A stretch of DNA of 64,000 nt. It comes from Draconibacterium orientale. GTDB lineage: Bacteria > Bacteroidota > Bacteroidia > Bacteroidales > Prolixibacteraceae. A program made the translations under genes and the position numbers. The notes beneath the pieces are model-generated. The model searched no databases and had not been told where the DNA came from. It was given only the letters and a program-made list of their open reading frames with translations. Position 1 is the stretch's first letter. The number at the start of each line of letters is the position of its first letter. Location: the NCBI RefSeq assembly GCF_000626635.1, contig NZ_CP007451.1, positions 1,178,001-1,242,000 of the forward strand, written 5' to 3'. This document shows positions 1 through 8,462 of the stretch, in pieces.

Positions 1-844
1 TCTCACGCCAGTCTTTGGCTACTTTCACATACAATTCGAGGAAAATTTTCTTGTCGAAAAACTCTTCGGCGTCAGCACGTGCTTCTGTTCCCACACGTTT
101 TATACTTTTCCCCTGATGGCCGATAATAATTCCTTTCTGGCTTTCGCGCGAAACATAAATTACCGTGCGGATATTGATAATTTTCTCCTCTTCTTTAAAC
201 TCTTCCACCTCAACTTCAACCGAATAAGGAATTTCTTTTTGGTAATGCAGAAGAATTTTCTCGCGAATAATTTCCTGCATGAAAAAACGCTCGTTGCGGT
301 CGGTTAATTGCTCTTTCGAGAAAAAGGCCGGACCTTCGGGCAAGTGCTCCAAAATACGATCGAAAATAGGTTCGATATTAAATTTTTCGAGCGCCGAAAT
401 TGGGAATACATCTGCTCCCGGAAATATGTTCGACCAGTGATCGTACAATTTTAACACCTCTTCCTGGTTCGACAGATCGATCTTGTTCAGCAACACGATA
501 ACCGGCATGTTCGACTTACGTACTTTCTCGATATACTCCGGATTTTTGTCCACCTTTTCTTTTACATCGGTAACAAAAAGAATCACGTCGGCATCGATTA
601 AAGCTGTATCAACAAACTTCATCATCGATTCCTGAAGTCTGTAACTAGGCTTCAGAATACCGGGAGTATCGGAATAAACAATCTGGAAATCGTCGCCACT
701 TACAATGCCTTTAATCCGGTGGCGCGTGGTTTGCATTTTTTGGGTAATGATAGACAATTTTTCGCCTACCAGTGCATTCATAATTGTTGATTTTCCCACA
801 TTCGGGTTGCCAACAATGTTCACAAATCCTGCTTTATGTGTCAT
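1..844 (-). CDS. era: GTPase Era, C-terminal end cut by the window edge
   Basis: Era is a Ras-like GTPase that binds the 3' end of 16S rRNA and assists 30S subunit maturation at the inner face of the membrane. The reverse strand reads from an ATG at 842-844 with no stop before base 1, giving about 281 residues of a family usually 290-300 long, so only the last dozen or so are missing. Visible motifs are the P-loop GNPNVGKST near residue 12, DTPG, NKID, and the C-terminal KH-domain signature GHQGKSIKRVG followed by the typical KKIFLELYVKV stretch. It is transcribed divergently from the KamA-type gene. Confidence 0.95.
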   Translation of the reverse strand, partial: MTHKAGFVNIVGNPNVGKSTIMNALVGEKLSIITQKMQTTRHRIKGIVSGDDFQIVYSDTPGILKPSYRLQESMMKFVDTALIDADVILFVTDVKEKVDKNPEYIEKVRKSNMPVIVLLNKIDLSNQEEVLKLYDHWSNIFPGADVFPISALEKFNIEPIFDRILEHLPEGPAFFSKEQLTDRNERFFMQEIIREKILLHYQKEIPYSVEVEVEEFKEEEKIINIRTVIYVSRESQKGIIIGHQGKSIKRVGTEARADAEEFFDKKIFLELYVKVAKDWRE

Positions 845-908
845 TATTTCAAATAATTAGGTGTTCCTTCCCTTGCGGGAATTCTCTGTTATTTTCTAAA
901 AATCGGCA

Positions 909-916
909 CAAAGATA
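909..916 (-). promoter_or_regulatory. Candidate -7 element for era
   Basis: The reverse strand reads TATCTTTG, an exact match to the Bacteroidota -7 consensus TAnnTTTG, 65 bp before the era start. No clear TTTG sits at the expected -33 distance, so this is only half supported. The 232-bp gap between era and the KamA-type gene (845-1076) holds nothing else I recognise; on the plus strand TATCTTAA near 1034 is a weaker candidate for the rightward gene. Confidence 0.45.
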
Positions 917-1076
917 ATCGAATTCAACAAATTGTGTTCACCACTGCATAATATTTTGATTTTCAACGAAAAAGTTTCATACCAGCACTCGCATACACCA
1001 TCGCCTTTCCTTTTGATTTTAGGCCATTTTTTCGTATCTTAAATGATCCGACAGCTTTATTAAAAAAATTTTCGCC

Positions 1077-3260
1077 ATGGATTCAATTGCTTTTTGGGAC
1101 AAGGTTGGCATCTCCGTACGTGCACGCAAAATTCTTCAGAAATTATTGGCCGAGAATCCGGTGCTTGAAAAGATCATCAGAAATGCCAACAATGTTGTTG
1201 AAATTCATGAAGCGTTACGCAATTGGGTTTTGCCGGTTTTAAAACGCAATCCGGCTGCCGAAAGTTACTACCTCGGAACCTCTACCGACGAAGAACTGGC
1301 CGAAAAACTAAGCTGGCAGGATTTCGCAGCAATCCGCATCCTGGATTATATCGACAATGCAGGCAAGGAATTTCCCGACCAGAATATTGGCGGCCAACTG
1401 GCACAAACCAACCCGTTTAAAATGCTGTGGCTGGCCACGCACAAAGGAACCAGCGGTGCCGAACCCGCTTTTTTCGAAGATATGCTGCAGCTGTTTCGGC
1501 AGCTAAACGACACACAAATTCGAACACATCCCACAAAAAGCCAGGTAGAAAACTGGATGAAAAAATATCCTTCAGGACTTGATCCGGTGGTAGAAAATCT
1601 GCGACAAGAAAATAAAAAGCGGATTATCCGGATTTTGATCGAGAAAATCGATTGTGGCGATATCTCCAGTCATAAATATTCTTTTGAACCGGGGTTAAGT
1701 TTCGCCGAAAAAGAAAAGTTGATGAACCAGTGGTGGCTCGACAGTAATTTTCATTTGCGCTTTGCCATTCGTTCGCCTGAATTGCTGAACGAAATGCTCG
1801 ACTACACGCTTACCGAAGAAACGATGAAAGTGCTGAAAAAGGCACGCAGAAAAGGCATTCCGTTTTTTGTAAATCCGTATTACCTGTCGCTGTTAAATTC
1901 GTACATCCCCGATTACGTGGTGGGTGCCGACATGGCCATTCGTTGTTATGTAATTTACAGCAAACAGCTGGTGGAGGAGTTCGGAAAAATTGTTGCCTGG
2001 GAAAAAGAAGACAAGGTAAAACCCGGCGAGCCAAATGCTGCGGGCTGGCTTTTGCCCTCGCACAATATACACCGGCGCTACCCCGAGGTTGCCATTTTTA
2101 TTCCCGACACGGTTGGCCGGGCCTGCGGTGGTTTATGTGCCAGCTGTCAGCGCATGTACGATTTTCAGAGCGGGCGTTACAATTTTAATCTCGACAAGCT
2201 GAAACCACAAAAAACGTGGAAAGAACGCCTGCCAGTTTTACTCGATTATTTCAGAAACGACGCACAGCTTCGCGATATTCTGATAACCGGTGGCGATGCT
2301 TTAATGAGCAGCAACAATAGTATGAAACAAATTCTGGATGCTGTTTACAATATGGCACTAGTAAAAATTGAAGACAATAAATCGCGTGCTGAGGGAGAAA
2401 AATATGCCGAAATTGTTCGCATTCGGATTGGTACGCGTTTGCCGGCTTATTTGCCACAACGCATAACTCCCGATCTTTGCAAAGTCCTTTCAGCATTTAA
2501 AAAGAAAGCACAAAAAGCAGGCATAAGGCAGTTTGTTATTCAGGCGCACTTTCAGTCGCCAATGGAAATCACCTCCGAGTCGAAACGAGCTGTTCAGTTG
2601 CTGCTTGAATCCGGCTGGGCGGTTACCAACCAGGAAGTTTTTACCACGGCAGCCTCAAGGCGTGGACACAGTGTAAAACTGCGGCATGTACTGAATAAAA
2701 TCGGGGTACTTTCGTACTACACCTTTACCGTGAAAGGGTTTAAAGAAAACAAAAGCAACTTTACCCCCAACTCGCGCCTGATGCAGGAACGCATGGAAGA
2801 AAAAATATTTGGAACGATACCGCAAAAAGACATGGACTTTGCCCAACATCTTTTGGTTAATCCGGCTAATATTGTGAAGCATATAAGAGCCCTGCACCAG
2901 GAAACTCAACTTCCGTTTTTAGCCACCGACCGAAGCATCCTGAATCTTCCGGGTGTAGGGAAAAGCATGACCTTCAGAACCATAGGCATTACGCGCTACG
3001 GCCGCCGGATTTTGGAATTCGACCACGATCCTACGCGTGCCCACAGTCCGATTATCCATAAAATGGGTAAGGTAATCGTTATCGAGTCGAAATCGCTCGA
3101 CGAATACCTTGAGCAGCTGGAAGAAATGGGCGAAAACCGCGAAGATTACAACGGTGTTTACGGCTACACCATTGGGCACACCGAACCACGAATGGCCATG
3201 TACGAATACCCGCAATACTATTACCGGGTAACCAACGAAATTTCAAATCTGGAAATCTGA
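1077..3260 (+). CDS. KamA-family radical SAM protein (lysine 2,3-aminomutase-like), long form
   Basis: Radical SAM enzymes of the KamA group use a 4Fe-4S cluster, S-adenosylmethionine and usually PLP to move an amino group between adjacent carbons of lysine or glutamate. The cluster motif C-x3-C-x2-C is at residues 350, 354 and 357 (CGGLCASC), followed by ITGGDALMS and the KamA-like LPAYLPQRITPDL segment. At 727 residues it is much longer than classical KamA (about 415-470). The first 300 or so residues form an N-terminal extension with no motif I recognise, and there is also a C-terminal extension. The substrate is not predictable from sequence alone. The stop codon directly abuts the convergent deacetylase gene. 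Confidence 0.8.
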   Translation: MDSIAFWDKVGISVRARKILQKLLAENPVLEKIIRNANNVVEIHEALRNWVLPVLKRNPAAESYYLGTSTDEELAEKLSWQDFAAIRILDYIDNAGKEFPDQNIGGQLAQTNPFKMLWLATHKGTSGAEPAFFEDMLQLFRQLNDTQIRTHPTKSQVENWMKKYPSGLDPVVENLRQENKKRIIRILIEKIDCGDISSHKYSFEPGLSFAEKEKLMNQWWLDSNFHLRFAIRSPELLNEMLDYTLTEETMKVLKKARRKGIPFFVNPYYLSLLNSYIPDYVVGADMAIRCYVIYSKQLVEEFGKIVAWEKEDKVKPGEPNAAGWLLPSHNIHRRYPEVAIFIPDTVGRACGGLCASCQRMYDFQSGRYNFNLDKLKPQKTWKERLPVLLDYFRNDAQLRDILITGGDALMSSNNSMKQILDAVYNMALVKIEDNKSRAEGEKYAEIVRIRIGTRLPAYLPQRITPDLCKVLSAFKKKAQKAGIRQFVIQAHFQSPMEITSESKRAVQLLLESGWAVTNQEVFTTAASRRGHSVKLRHVLNKIGVLSYYTFTVKGFKENKSNFTPNSRLMQERMEEKIFGTIPQKDMDFAQHLLVNPANIVKHIRALHQETQLPFLATDRSILNLPGVGKSMTFRTIGITRYGRRILEFDHDPTRAHSPIIHKMGKVIVIESKSLDEYLEQLEEMGENREDYNGVYGYTIGHTEPRMAMYEYPQYYYRVTNEISNLEI

Positions 3261-4031
3261 TTACTGATTTTCCTTCACGTACTTCATTACATTTATGAAG
3301 GAGTCGTTATAAAAATCGCCTTGGTTTTCACTTACATATTGCAACAGTTTTTTGTGCACATCTGCTGCTGTATTCAGGTAACCGCCACCCACATTGTGAA
3401 ACATAAACACCACAATTGTTCCTTTTGCCCGGGCTTCCTCAACCTGGGTAATCAAATCCTGAATATCCGGATCAACAGACATATAACTGGGGGTTTTCCA
3501 GGTTTTGTAATCGTCCATTGTTTCCGGAATTGGGCCATCGCAACGGGCAGCCACAAATATATTTTTTACCGAATCGGTAAAATCTACTCCGTTAGCAACA
3601 TAGTTACTGCAGGTATATCCGTACGATCGCTCTGTATTTCCATCAACTGCTTTTAATAAAGTATTAGCCGTTTTTAGTTCGGCAACAATTTGTTCGGGCG
3701 TATAAGCTCTCAGGTCGTACTCGGGTTTTACCCAATCCTGCCCGGTTCCGTCGCACGGGTGAAATAAAGTATGATTCCCTAACTCGTGTCCTCGTTTTGT
3801 AATGGCACGCCACTCTTCGGTTCGGTTGTATAAGCATGGCGAATTACCCGTACAGAAAAATGTTCCTTTCAAACCAAACTCATCCAACTGCGGAACGGCA
3901 ATATCCAAATGACAATCCAAAGCATCGTCGTAAGTAAAAACTACCGCCGCTTTGGCGCCGTTTGGCCATGTAAACTGTGCATTCGAGGTGAAAGCAAAAA
4001 CCGTCAATATAAAAATCAGCAATGTTCTCAT
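3261..4031 (-). CDS. Exported polysaccharide deacetylase (NodB-like)
   Basis: A 256-residue NodB-fold hydrolase, expected to remove N- or O-acetyl groups from a glycan in the periplasm or outside the cell. The first 19 residues are a signal peptide ending TSNAQ. The metal/catalytic Asp motif FTYDDALD lies at residues 33-40, and the second motif HELGNHTLFHP, with two metal-binding histidines, at about 82-92. The start codon overlaps the dapF-like stop in an ATGA (4028-4031), so the two genes are probably translationally coupled. The substrate is unknown; chitooligosaccharide, peptidoglycan and plant-glycan esterases share this fold. Confidence 0.85.
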   Translation of the reverse strand: MRTLLIFILTVFAFTSNAQFTWPNGAKAAVVFTYDDALDCHLDIAVPQLDEFGLKGTFFCTGNSPCLYNRTEEWRAITKRGHELGNHTLFHPCDGTGQDWVKPEYDLRAYTPEQIVAELKTANTLLKAVDGNTERSYGYTCSNYVANGVDFTDSVKNIFVAARCDGPIPETMDDYKTWKTPSYMSVDPDIQDLITQVEEARAKGTIVVFMFHNVGGGYLNTAADVHKKLLQYVSENQGDFYNDSFINVMKYVKENQ

Positions 4032-4891
4032 AGCTCCAGATCCTCTATTAATTCTGCACTCAGTGTTCCCGATCCAATTTCACGAACTTCGCCGGTCATT
4101 CGGATTTCCCAGTCTTCATCAATTTCGATGGCCAGGTTTCCGCCCGGCATTTTTATGGTAAGGTTGCGCTCTGTCAATCCACGTTTCACTACCGTGCACG
4201 CCACGGCACACGACGAACTTCCCGATGCCAGGGTCCAGCCGGCACCGCGCTCCCAAATCATCACTTCCACTTCGGTTGGAGAAACTACTTTTGCAAACTG
4301 CACATTTATGCGGTTCGGAAACATCGGATTCGTCTCAATTTGCGGCCCGAAGGTTTTTATTTCCTTTTCATCCAACTCATCCGTTAAAACCACACAGTGC
4401 GGATTACCTACCGACACACAATTAATTTCGTATCCGCGGTATTCCAACTCCAGTGTATCACCAATACATTCCTCTTTTTCGCAGTTAACAGGTATTTTTT
4501 TCGATTCGAAAATCGCTTTACCCATGTCCACTTTTATCATAAAAGCCTTGCCGTTTTTTTCCTCGGTAATTTCTGCACGAACAAGTCCTCCGGGAGTTTC
4601 AATGCTAAACGATTTTTCTGCGGTAAAACCATGGTCGTACAAATATTTAGCAAAAATACGCAGCCCATTGCCACTTTTTTCGGCTTCCGAACCATCGGGA
4701 TTGAGAATGCGCAAACCAAAGTCAGCATTTTCGCTTGGCACTTTTAAAAGAATGCCGTCGGAACCAATTCCAAAATGCACATCGCAAATTCGGATTATAG
4801 CTTTTTCTGTTAATTCAAAAGTTATGTCTTCCTGGTTTAAAACGATATAATCGTTTCCCAGGCCATGTGATTTTACAAAGAAGTTTTGCAT
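4028..4891 (-). CDS. DapF-family epimerase homologue with both catalytic Cys replaced by Ser
   Basis: The 287-residue protein has the full DapF fold: N-terminal KSHGLGNDY, then NPDGSEAEKSGNGLRIF, and WERGAGWTLASGSSSCA near the C-terminus. Diaminopimelate epimerase converts LL- to meso-diaminopimelate using two cysteines as acid and base. Here the first (normally CGNG) is Ser73, codon AGT at 4673-4675, and the second (normally ACGTGAC) is Ser223, codon TCG at 4223-4225. The neighbouring Cys227 is not the catalytic position. The gene lies near dapL, as genuine dapF does in relatives, so it may act on diaminopimelate by unusual chemistry or be a paralogue with another substrate. Family membership is sure; activity is not. 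Confidence 0.85.
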   Translation of the reverse strand: MQNFFVKSHGLGNDYIVLNQEDITFELTEKAIIRICDVHFGIGSDGILLKVPSENADFGLRILNPDGSEAEKSGNGLRIFAKYLYDHGFTAEKSFSIETPGGLVRAEITEEKNGKAFMIKVDMGKAIFESKKIPVNCEKEECIGDTLELEYRGYEINCVSVGNPHCVVLTDELDEKEIKTFGPQIETNPMFPNRINVQFAKVVSPTEVEVMIWERGAGWTLASGSSSCAVACTVVKRGLTERNLTIKMPGGNLAIEIDEDWEIRMTGEVREIGSGTLSAELIEDLEL

Positions 4892-4906
4892 AATTATGTT
4901 CCCTTT

Positions 4907-5332
4907 TTAATAATTGTCAAAATTATAATTCTTAATGAACTCATTGTACTCTTCCTCCCAACTTTTCTTTTTGTGATGAATTTCTTGATTATGGATATAA
5001 GTTTTCACTTTCTCAACTTGCGATTCACTTATCGAAACGGCAAAGTATTCATCTGCCCATTTAAAGTTCTTACCTAAGTTTTCTTTATTAATCCAATATG
5101 AGCTTTCGCCTTTTAACAGCTGAATCACTTTAGCAATGTTCTGTTCGGGCAACAGTGATATTAAACAATGAACATGATCTCGATATCCATTAATAGAATA
5201 AATCAAAATCCCCTTTGTCCTGGCATTTGCTAAGATATGATCCAATATTTTCTGTTTATTTTCATCTGTTAAAAGCGGAACTTTGGATTTCGTCCCCCAT
5301 ACACAATGTAACCAATTTCGAACGTATGACAT
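4907..5332 (-). CDS. IS200-like / REP-associated tyrosine (HUH) transposase
   Basis: A 141-residue Y1-transposase-like protein. The HUH motif is His53-Val-His55 in RDHVHCLISL, and the likely nucleophile is Tyr112 in VKTYIHNQ. Such enzymes cut and rejoin single-stranded DNA next to hairpins. The reading frame ends 15 bp from the dapF-like start, leaving no room for an IS200 right end. Palindromes at 5347-5440 lie just upstream of its start. This arrangement suits a resident REP-associated transposase (RAYT) better than an intact insertion sequence, but copy number cannot be judged from one window. Confidence 0.85.
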   Translation of the reverse strand: MSYVRNWLHCVWGTKSKVPLLTDENKQKILDHILANARTKGILIYSINGYRDHVHCLISLLPEQNIAKVIQLLKGESSYWINKENLGKNFKWADEYFAVSISESQVEKVKTYIHNQEIHHKKKSWEEEYNEFIKNYNFDNY

Positions 5333-5346
5333 ATCTTAAAATTTGA

Positions 5347-5440
5347 GGGCTAAAGCCCGGTTATTAGTTTATTCTCATAACCCCAGGCTTAAGCCTGGGG
5401 TTATGCGGCATTCCAACAAATCAGGGTTTTAACCCTGATT
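5347..5440. repeat. Cluster of three REP-like palindromes beside the transposase
   Basis: Three hairpins lie within 100 bp upstream of the transposase start. The first, 5347-5358, is GGGCTAAAGCCC. The second, 5377-5404, is a perfect 28-bp palindrome centred on AGGCTTAAGCCT. The third, 5419-5440, pairs AATCAGGGTT with AACCCTGATT across a 2-base loop. Hairpins next to a Y1 transposase are the expected substrates of that enzyme class. The rest of the gap to dapL (5441-5712) shows only A/T-rich sequence and a weak -7-like TATCTTTA at 5669-5676. Confidence 0.75.
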
Positions 5441-5712
5441 ATTATTTCAAATAAGGTCAGGTTGCGAATAAGCTTTGAATTCCATTTAAAAATCTGTTTC
5501 CAATAAAAATAGGAAATATTACTTAAAATATAGGTTTATGAAAATCAAGATTCTATACCTCGATTCATAGAAACAGTACCAGCCCCATTCGTAAATTTTT
5601 GTTTTATTAAATTAATCTAAATAACCGCGCAGGAATTCGTCTCAAAAATACTTGCCGATAGTTTTTTTTATCTTTACGCTTCAATTTGGAAAACAGTATA
5701 AAATAGACAGAT

Positions 5713-6942
5713 ATGGCAAAAATCAACGAGAATTACCTGAAACTTCAGGCCGGATATCTTTTCCCGGAAATTGGACGCAGAGTGAGCGAATTTATCGATG
5801 CCAATCCCGATAAAAAAGTAATTAAAATGGGCATCGGCGATGTTACCCAACCATTGGTCCCCAGTGTTGTAAAAGCTTTTCACGAAGGTGTTGACGAAAT
5901 GGCCAAAGGCGAAACGTTTAAAGGCTACGGCCCCGAACAAGGTTACGCTTTCCTGCGCGAAGCCATTGCCAAACATTCGTACCAGGAAAAAGGAATCGAT
6001 ATTTCAGCGGATGAGATTTTTGTTTCTGACGGATCGAAATGCGACACCGGAAATATTCAGGAGATTTTTGGCAACGACAATAAAATTGCCATCTGCGATC
6101 CGGTTTACCCGGTTTATGCCGACACAACGGTAATGAGCGGAAAAACAGGCACTTGCCAGGCAAACGGCCATTACGAAGGAATAATTTACATGCCTTGTAC
6201 AAAAGAAAACGGCTTTATTCCTGAGCTGCCAACCGAAACTCCCGACCTGATTTTCCTTTGCTACCCCAACAATCCAACCGGAACAGTTGCCAGCAAAGAA
6301 GAACTGAAAAAGTGGGTGGATTATGCCATCGAAAAAAATGCGATCATTCTTTACGATGCGGCCTACGAAGCTTTTATTACCGAAGATGGAATTCCGCGTT
6401 CGATCTACGAAATTGAAGGCGCTAAAAAAGTGGCCATCGAATTCCGCAGTTTCTCGAAAACAGCCGGTTTTACCGGAACACGCTGTGCCATTACCGTTAT
6501 TCCAAACGAATTGGTTGCTTACGATTCGGAAGGACAAGCGCACCAGGTAAAAAAATTGTGGAACCGTCGTCAATCGACCAAATTCAACGGCGTTTCGTAC
6601 CCGGTTCAAAAAGCAGCTGCTGCCATTTTCACCGAAGAAGGTAAAAAAGAGGTAGAAGAAGTAATTGCTTACTACCTGGAAAATGCCAAAATAATGCGCG
6701 AAAGCCTGGCCGAAATTGGCTACGAAGTTTATGGTGGAGTTAACGCACCTTACGTGTGGGTGAAAACCAAAAACAACATGACATCGTGGGACTTTTTCGA
6801 TAAAGTGTTAAACGAAGCGAATTTGGTTGGTACTCCGGGATCTGGTTTTGGCCCGGCAGGTGAAGGTTACTTCCGTTTTTCAGCTTTTGCCGACCGCGAA
6901 AATGTGCTGGAAGCCATGGAACGTGTTAAGAACTTATCGTAA
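5713..6942 (+). CDS. dapL: LL-diaminopimelate aminotransferase
   Basis: DapL converts tetrahydrodipicolinate directly to LL-diaminopimelate with glutamate as amino donor, bypassing the succinylase and acetylase branches of lysine and peptidoglycan precursor synthesis. The 409-residue length and the N-terminal [18 protein letters not shown] are typical. The PLP lysine is Lys249 in [13 protein letters not shown], with YPNNPTG at 184-190 and the cofactor Asp in LYDAAYE. The product needs epimerisation to the meso form, which makes the altered DapF homologue upstream notable. A strong terminator follows. Confidence 0.95.
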   Translation: MAKINENYLKLQAGYLFPEIGRRVSEFIDANPDKKVIKMGIGDVTQPLVPSVVKAFHEGVDEMAKGETFKGYGPEQGYAFLREAIAKHSYQEKGIDISADEIFVSDGSKCDTGNIQEIFGNDNKIAICDPVYPVYADTTVMSGKTGTCQANGHYEGIIYMPCTKENGFIPELPTETPDLIFLCYPNNPTGTVASKEELKKWVDYAIEKNAIILYDAAYEAFITEDGIPRSIYEIEGAKKVAIEFRSFSKTAGFTGTRCAITVIPNELVAYDSEGQAHQVKKLWNRRQSTKFNGVSYPVQKAAAAIFTEEGKKEVEEVIAYYLENAKIMRESLAEIGYEVYGGVNAPYVWVKTKNNMTSWDFFDKVLNEANLVGTPGSGFGPAGEGYFRFSAFADRENVLEAMERVKNLS

Positions 6943-6960
6943 CAAACTACAGATAAACAA

Positions 6961-6991
6961 AAAACCGGACTGCTTACAGTCCGGTTTTTTT
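6961..6991. terminator. Intrinsic terminator between dapL and the convergent aminotransferase
   Basis: A perfect hairpin, ACCGGACTG / CAGTCCGGT with a CTTA loop, is flanked by A-run and T-run. It ends dapL about 20 bp past its stop and could work in both directions for the convergent gene ending at 7025. Confidence 0.85.
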
Positions 6992-7024
6992 ATGCTTTGA
7001 TAGTCGTTTTCTGCTATTTAAATG

Positions 7025-8227
7025 CTAACGTTGCTTTCTTCCCGGATACACTTTTAATGCTTCAGCCAGAATCTTCAAACAAACGGCCAAATCGGCTTTG
7101 TTTAGCACATAGGCAATCCGCACTTCATCCTGCCCTTTATCCGAGCCGGTATAAAAACCCGAAGCCGGTGCAAGGAAAACGGTTTGTCCTTCGTACTGAA
7201 AATCGGATAATAACCAGGCGCAAAATTTATCGGCATTATCAACCGGTAAACGCGCAACGGTATAAAATGCGCCCATCGGTATTGGCGAATACACACCATC
7301 GATGCGGTTCAATCCGTCAATCAGAAACTTGCGTCGCTGAACATACTCGTTGTAGTTATTGAGCATGTAATCCGGGTCGGCATCCAACGAAGCTTCGGCG
7401 GCAATTTGCCCGATAAGCGGCGGACTCAACCGTGCCTGGCAAAACTTCATCACATTCCTTTTTACTTCTTTATTTTTGGTAATCAGTGCACCAATCCGCA
7501 AACCACATTCACTGTAACGTTTTGATACCGAGTCGATCAAAACAACATTCTGCTCAATTCCTTCTAAATGAAAAGCAGAAATATAAGGAGCGCCGGTATA
7601 ACAAAACTCACGGTAAACCTCGTCGGAAAACAAATACAGATCGTATTTTTTCACCAAATCGCGAATGGCATTCATTTCCTGCTGGGTATATAAATATCCG
7701 GTTGGGTTATTCGGGTTGCAAATCATAATCCCCTTGGTTTTTGGGGTAATCAGCTTCTCGAATTCCTCGATTGCAGGCAATACAAATCCTTCCTCGATAT
7801 CTCCCGGAATCGATCGGATTTTAGCTCCGGCCACAATGGCAAAAGCTTCGTAGTTGGCATAAGCCGGCTCGGGCACAATAATTTCGTCGCCCGGGTCCAA
7901 ACAACTCATAAACGCAAAGGTTACCGCCTCGCTACCTCCCGAGGTAACAATGATATCGTCGGCCGAAACATCAATATCAAATTTGTGGTAATATTTTGCC
8001 AGCTTCTGACGAAACGACAAAATTCCCTCGCTCGGCGTATATTCCAGAATTTCCCGGTCGATCGACCGGATGGCCACCAGCGCTTCAGGAGGTGTTGGCA
8101 AATCGGGCTGCCCGATGTTTAAATGGAACACTTTAACTCCTTTCTCTTTAGCTTCATGAGCTAACGGAGCTAATTTCCTGATGGGTGAATCAGGCATTAT
8201 CCTTCCTCTCTCTGATACTGTCGGCAT
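7025..8227 (-). CDS. PLP-dependent class I/II aminotransferase (aspartate aminotransferase-like)
   Basis: A 400-residue fold-type I aminotransferase. It has the substrate-side VFHLNIGQPDLPTP near residue 34, CNPNNPTG in the middle, the cofactor Asp in LFSDEVYREF, and the Schiff-base lysine in SVSKRYSECGLRIG. The N-terminal SERGRIMPDSPIRKL is characteristic of a group usually annotated as aspartate or broad-specificity aminotransferase. Together with dapL and ald it puts three amino-group enzymes in 4 kb. The exact substrate (aspartate, aromatic or other) cannot be fixed from sequence. Confidence 0.85.
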   Translation of the reverse strand: MPTVSERGRIMPDSPIRKLAPLAHEAKEKGVKVFHLNIGQPDLPTPPEALVAIRSIDREILEYTPSEGILSFRQKLAKYYHKFDIDVSADDIIVTSGGSEAVTFAFMSCLDPGDEIIVPEPAYANYEAFAIVAGAKIRSIPGDIEEGFVLPAIEEFEKLITPKTKGIMICNPNNPTGYLYTQQEMNAIRDLVKKYDLYLFSDEVYREFCYTGAPYISAFHLEGIEQNVVLIDSVSKRYSECGLRIGALITKNKEVKRNVMKFCQARLSPPLIGQIAAEASLDADPDYMLNNYNEYVQRRKFLIDGLNRIDGVYSPIPMGAFYTVARLPVDNADKFCAWLLSDFQYEGQTVFLAPASGFYTGSDKGQDEVRIAYVLNKADLAVCLKILAEALKVYPGRKQR

Positions 8228-8360
8228 GTTATATAATATATTTTACAGGCAGGCAAAGATAAGATTATCAATCTGAAAACAATAACCTAAAATTTCGAAC
8301 AAATTAACATGTTGTCACAAACTTAACTTACAATTTTCAAGCATCTGGCATCACACCTAC

Positions 8361-8368
8361 TACTTTTG
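8361..8368 (+). promoter_or_regulatory. Candidate -7 element for ald
   Basis: TACTTTTG matches TAnnTTTG and lies about 95 bp before the ald start. The -33 position offers only TTTTC. The 235-bp divergent gap 8228-8462 shows no other clear signal. Confidence 0.35.
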
Positions 8369-8462
8369 CAATAAATTGTTGTAAATCCTGAGAATTTGTC
8401 ATGTTTTAGTCACAAATAGAGGTCTATTTTTGAAGTCAGAAGAAACTAAAATCTATACGAAA

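Noticed and set aside
1..844. A truncated or broken era gene
   Set aside because: The missing end is only the window edge; all motifs up to base 1 are intact.
3909..4850. A 313-codon plus-strand open frame opposite the dapF-like gene
   Set aside because: It is antisense to a protein with full family motifs, and its translation is rich in Ser/Arg/Pro with no domain; a reading-frame shadow.
8430..8462. An upstream TTG start for ald
   Set aside because: The leader is not conserved in the family, and the ATG at 8463 gives the usual length and N-terminus.
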